Positions 6,485 to 7,880 of a stretch of 7,880 nt of DNA are shown piece after piece. The stretch's first letter is position 1, and every line of letters starts with the position of its first letter. The translations under genes were made by a program, and so were the position numbers. The notes beneath the pieces are model-generated. The model did no database searches. It was not told the DNA's origin and worked only from the letters and a program-made list of their open reading frames with translations. Origin of the DNA: Porphyromonadaceae bacterium UBA3318 (lineage in GTDB: Bacteria; Bacteroidota; Bacteroidia; Bacteroidales; Muribaculaceae); the NCBI GenBank assembly GCA_002361235.1, contig DESI01000071.1, forward strand, positions 8,357 to 16,236, written 5' to 3'.

Positions 6485-6572
6485 AGCTCCGGGCCCGAAC
6501 CACCCCGCCTGATACTGCGGGATTGGGGTGGTATCAGGCTGGTTGGTCGAGGCAAGGGGCTTCCAGCCCCGG
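6485..6572. repeat. REP pair in inverted orientation upstream of the transposase
   Basis: A plus-strand unit (AAGCTCCGGGCCCGAACCACCCCGCCTGATAC, about 6484-6515, given here only as landmark motifs GCTCCGGG and CCCCGCCTGATAC) faces a minus-strand unit at 6531-6572. Their inner ends form an exact 9-bp inverted repeat, GCCTGATAC (6507-6515) against GTATCAGGC (6531-6539). The second unit has the rc motif CGACCAACCAGCCTG (6549-6535) and a hairpin GGGGCT-TCC-AGCCCC (6556-6570). The first unit keeps only the right half of the CCGGAGCT hairpin. Opposed REP units like this resemble a BIME. Confidence 0.75.
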
Positions 6573-6624
6573 AGGCAGAAGCATGACCCCTGAGGTATCG
6601 TCGTGGGCCTTGTGCGCCCCTAAA

Positions 6625-6643
6625 GCCCCTAAAGGGGCGTTTT
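6625..6643 (+). terminator. Terminator-like hairpin before the transposase
   Basis: GCCCCT (6625-6630) and AGGGGC (6633-6638) form a stem with a very short loop, followed by GTTTT. The preceding CCCCTAAAG (6617-6625) repeats part of the arm, giving an alternative fold. It would insulate the transposase promoter from upstream transcription, or it may be another REP-type palindrome. Confidence 0.5.
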
Positions 6644-6659
6644 ACAAGCCGGAAGTAAG

Positions 6660-6685
6660 AAAAATTTGCGCCGGCGCAAATTTTT
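6660..6685. repeat. 26-bp perfect palindrome overlapping the transposase promoter
   Basis: AAAAATTTGCGCC (6660-6672) is followed immediately by its exact reverse complement (6673-6685). It covers the -33 box of the transposase promoter. A perfect, loop-less palindrome at that place is a natural operator for a dimeric regulator or for the transposase itself. It could also act as a bidirectional terminator, since the GC core is flanked by T runs on either strand. Confidence 0.85.
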
Positions 6686-6696
6686 TCGTAGCTTTG
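6665..6696 (+). promoter_or_regulatory. Bacteroidota-type promoter of the transposase gene
   Basis: TTTG at 6665-6668 and TAGCTTTG at 6689-6696 match the -33 (TTTG) and -7 (TAnnTTTG) consensus exactly, separated by 20 bases, within the normal 19-21 range. Transcription would start a few bases later, leaving a leader of under 20 nt before the ATG at 6720. Confidence 0.8.
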
Positions 6697-6719
6697 CTCG
6701 CAAAAACACACCCTACCCC

Positions 6720-7787
6720 ATGGCCATGAATTTCAATGTGCGCTGCCGCAACCATGACTACCACAGCAGGTGCATCTACATGGTCACCATTCTGGAGCAG
6801 GAGGGTTTGCCGCCGCTGATGCAGCTTACAGGACGTCATGTCAATGGCAAATTAGAGCCTGTGCATTATGTACAGCCGCTCGGCAAGGTGGTGTATGACC
6901 GCATCGACGCATTCTTCCGGCAGCATCCTGAGGTCAAGGTACTGACCCGGGCCGTCATGCCCGACCACATTCATTTAGAACTGTTCGTTACTGAGCGCAC
7001 CGAGTGGCATTTGGGCCAATACATAGCGGCGTTCACCCATAGCTGTAATGATGCGCTGAAGTCTTATCTGGAAGCAGGCACGGGGCCTGGCGGCACTGCC
7101 TTCTGGACCGACTTGCGCATACATATAGTCGCGCAGAAACGCACGGCCATATTCAAGGAGGGTTACAACGACCGCATAGCCTACCGTGTCGGTGCCAAGG
7201 ACGCCTTCTACCGCTATATCAAGGATAATCCCTACCGCTATGTGATACGCAAGATGCACCCGGAATTTTTCGGCAACACGCTTGACCTGAAAATCGGAGA
7301 CAAATGGCTGCAGCTGTACGGCAACTTCCTGCTGCTGGACAGCCCCGTGAAGGAGTATGTACAGATCAGTAGCAAGCCGGAGAAACGACGCGACCTGTCG
7401 CAGCGGGTCGCGACTTGGCGCGAGGCGATACGGCAGCAAGGGGTGCTTGTGTCGCCGTTTATCAGCAAGGAGGAGCGGCAATATAGGGACGAGGCCGTGA
7501 ATGGAGGCGCCGGAATGATTATTGTGGTGAACTACGCCTTCGGTGAGAGGTTCAAACCGTACAAATCGCTGTTCGAGCTATGCGAACAAGGGCGCTTGTT
7601 GCAGGTGTCGACAGCGGCGCACGAGAACCAGGACGCGCTGATGAAGCGCGAGGAGGCGTTAGGGATGAATGAAATAGCGAGGCAAATAGCAGCGCTACAG
7701 CCGGGCGAGGCACGGCCGCTGCTGAGGAAACGCCCCAAGAAACAGAATGACGGCGCGCCGGAGCTGAAAGCTCCGGGCCAGGACTAA
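6720..7787 (+). CDS. IS200-like / REP-associated tyrosine transposase (Y1, HUH) with C-terminal extension
   Basis: Single-strand DNA nuclease/transposase of the Y1_Tnp family that cleaves at hairpin-marked sites through a tyrosine. In the 355-residue product the HUH motif is PDHIHLEL (81-88; His83 and His85). Candidate nucleophiles are Tyr164 and Tyr166 in FYRYIKDNPYRYV (163-175), a block typical of RAYT and IS200-like enzymes. Residues about 205-300 form an unusual extension (GVLVSPFISKEERQYRDEAVNGG, MIIVVNYAFGERFKPYKSLFELCEQGRLLQVS), alternating strand and helix in a way that suggests a Rossmann/DprA-like fold; this is inference. The C-terminus is basic (LLRKRPKKQN) and its last codons lie inside a REP unit. 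ATG 6720 is preferred; Met3 (6726) is possible, and the upstream TTG in frame lies inside the promoter palindrome. Typical RAYTs are shorter (about 150-250). REP-like units on both sides and no IS ends of its own favour a domesticated RAYT over an active insertion sequence. Confidence 0.85.
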   Translation: MAMNFNVRCRNHDYHSRCIYMVTILEQEGLPPLMQLTGRHVNGKLEPVHYVQPLGKVVYDRIDAFFRQHPEVKVLTRAVMPDHIHLELFVTERTEWHLGQYIAAFTHSCNDALKSYLEAGTGPGGTAFWTDLRIHIVAQKRTAIFKEGYNDRIAYRVGAKDAFYRYIKDNPYRYVIRKMHPEFFGNTLDLKIGDKWLQLYGNFLLLDSPVKEYVQISSKPEKRRDLSQRVATWREAIRQQGVLVSPFISKEERQYRDEAVNGGAGMIIVVNYAFGERFKPYKSLFELCEQGRLLQVSTAAHENQDALMKREEALGMNEIARQIAALQPGEARPLLRKRPKKQNDGAPELKAPGQD

Positions 7788-7797
7788 CCCGCCTGAC
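7746..7797 (+). repeat. REP-like unit spanning the transposase stop codon
   Basis: GAATGAC, hairpin CCGGAGCT-GAA-AGCTCCGG (7758-7776), then GGCCAGGACTAACCCGCCTGA. About 40 bases are translated as the end of the transposase (NDGAPELKAPGQD), and the TAA stop (7785-7787) lies inside the conserved motif. It matches the minus-strand unit at 81-128 over about 50 bases. As a hairpin right at the stop codon it may also stabilise or terminate the transcript. Confidence 0.85.
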
Positions 7798-7808
7798 TCA
7801 AGCAAACG

Positions 7809-7833
7809 GAACCACCCCGCCTGGTACAGGCGG
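7809..7833 (+). repeat. REP-like unit downstream of the transposase
   Basis: GAACCACCCCGCCTG (7809-7823) is identical to 6497-6511. Here the motif itself is part of a hairpin, CCGCCTG-GTA-CAGGCGG (7817-7833). It follows the previous unit by about 12 bases in the same orientation. The remaining bases to 7880 contain nothing else that I recognise. Confidence 0.75.
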
Positions 7834-7880
7834 AATGAAAACGCCCGGCCGATGAGGGAGGGCACTGAAAAAGTACCTCT

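Noticed and set aside
6666..6719. Upstream TTG start for the transposase (adding 18 residues)
   Set aside because: That codon lies inside the promoter palindrome, upstream of the -7 box, so it could not be on the transcript from that promoter.

Overview
The window looks like the chromosome of a Bacteroidales gut bacterium, probably near Muribaculaceae or Prevotella. The evidence is the Bacteroidota-type promoter boxes (TTTG ... TAnnTTTG), start codons without Shine-Dalgarno sequences but with A-rich leaders, the rsfS-ftsH pairing, and exported proteins ending in the short 'FNLQGVRV...GVFIRVQNGKAVKIVK' tail common in this order. The family-level placement is inference.

Layout. Positions 1-128 hold GC-rich palindromic repeats (a 52-bp tandem plus a hairpin unit), followed by an AT-rich spacer with no gene (about 129-250). 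The housekeeping genes ftsH (285-2348) and rsfS (2577-2957) are on the minus strand; ftsH has its own promoter box and an intrinsic terminator. Positions 2958-3087 carry a cluster of short palindromes and a C9 tract. An accessory block of decayed genes follows: an exported multi-domain protein on the minus strand (3166-4704), intact except for an amber stop just after its signal peptide; a divergent tyrosine recombinase that loses its catalytic half (5024-5764); and, fused directly behind it, the frameshifted 3' remnant of a second exported protein (about 5746-6328). The two exported genes share the same tail, 3' untranslated region and terminator in inverted orientation around the recombinase. 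Last comes an IS200-like/REP-associated tyrosine (Y1, HUH) transposase gene (6720-7787), preceded by a promoter overlapping a 26-bp perfect palindrome and flanked on both sides by REP-like palindromic units.

How the parts relate. rsfS and ftsH do core work (ribosome silencing and membrane proteolysis). The most coherent accessory system is the transposase with its repeats: the same motif (A-A/C-Y-A-M-CCCGCCTG next to a CCGGAGCT...AGCTCCGG hairpin) occurs upstream of the transposase, across its stop codon, after it, and again at the far left end beyond ftsH. This is the arrangement of a REPtron (RAYT gene with its REP elements). The transposase also carries a long C-terminal extension with a possible Rossmann-like fold. 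The middle block reads as a site where recombination has shuffled surface-protein genes around a now defunct recombinase.
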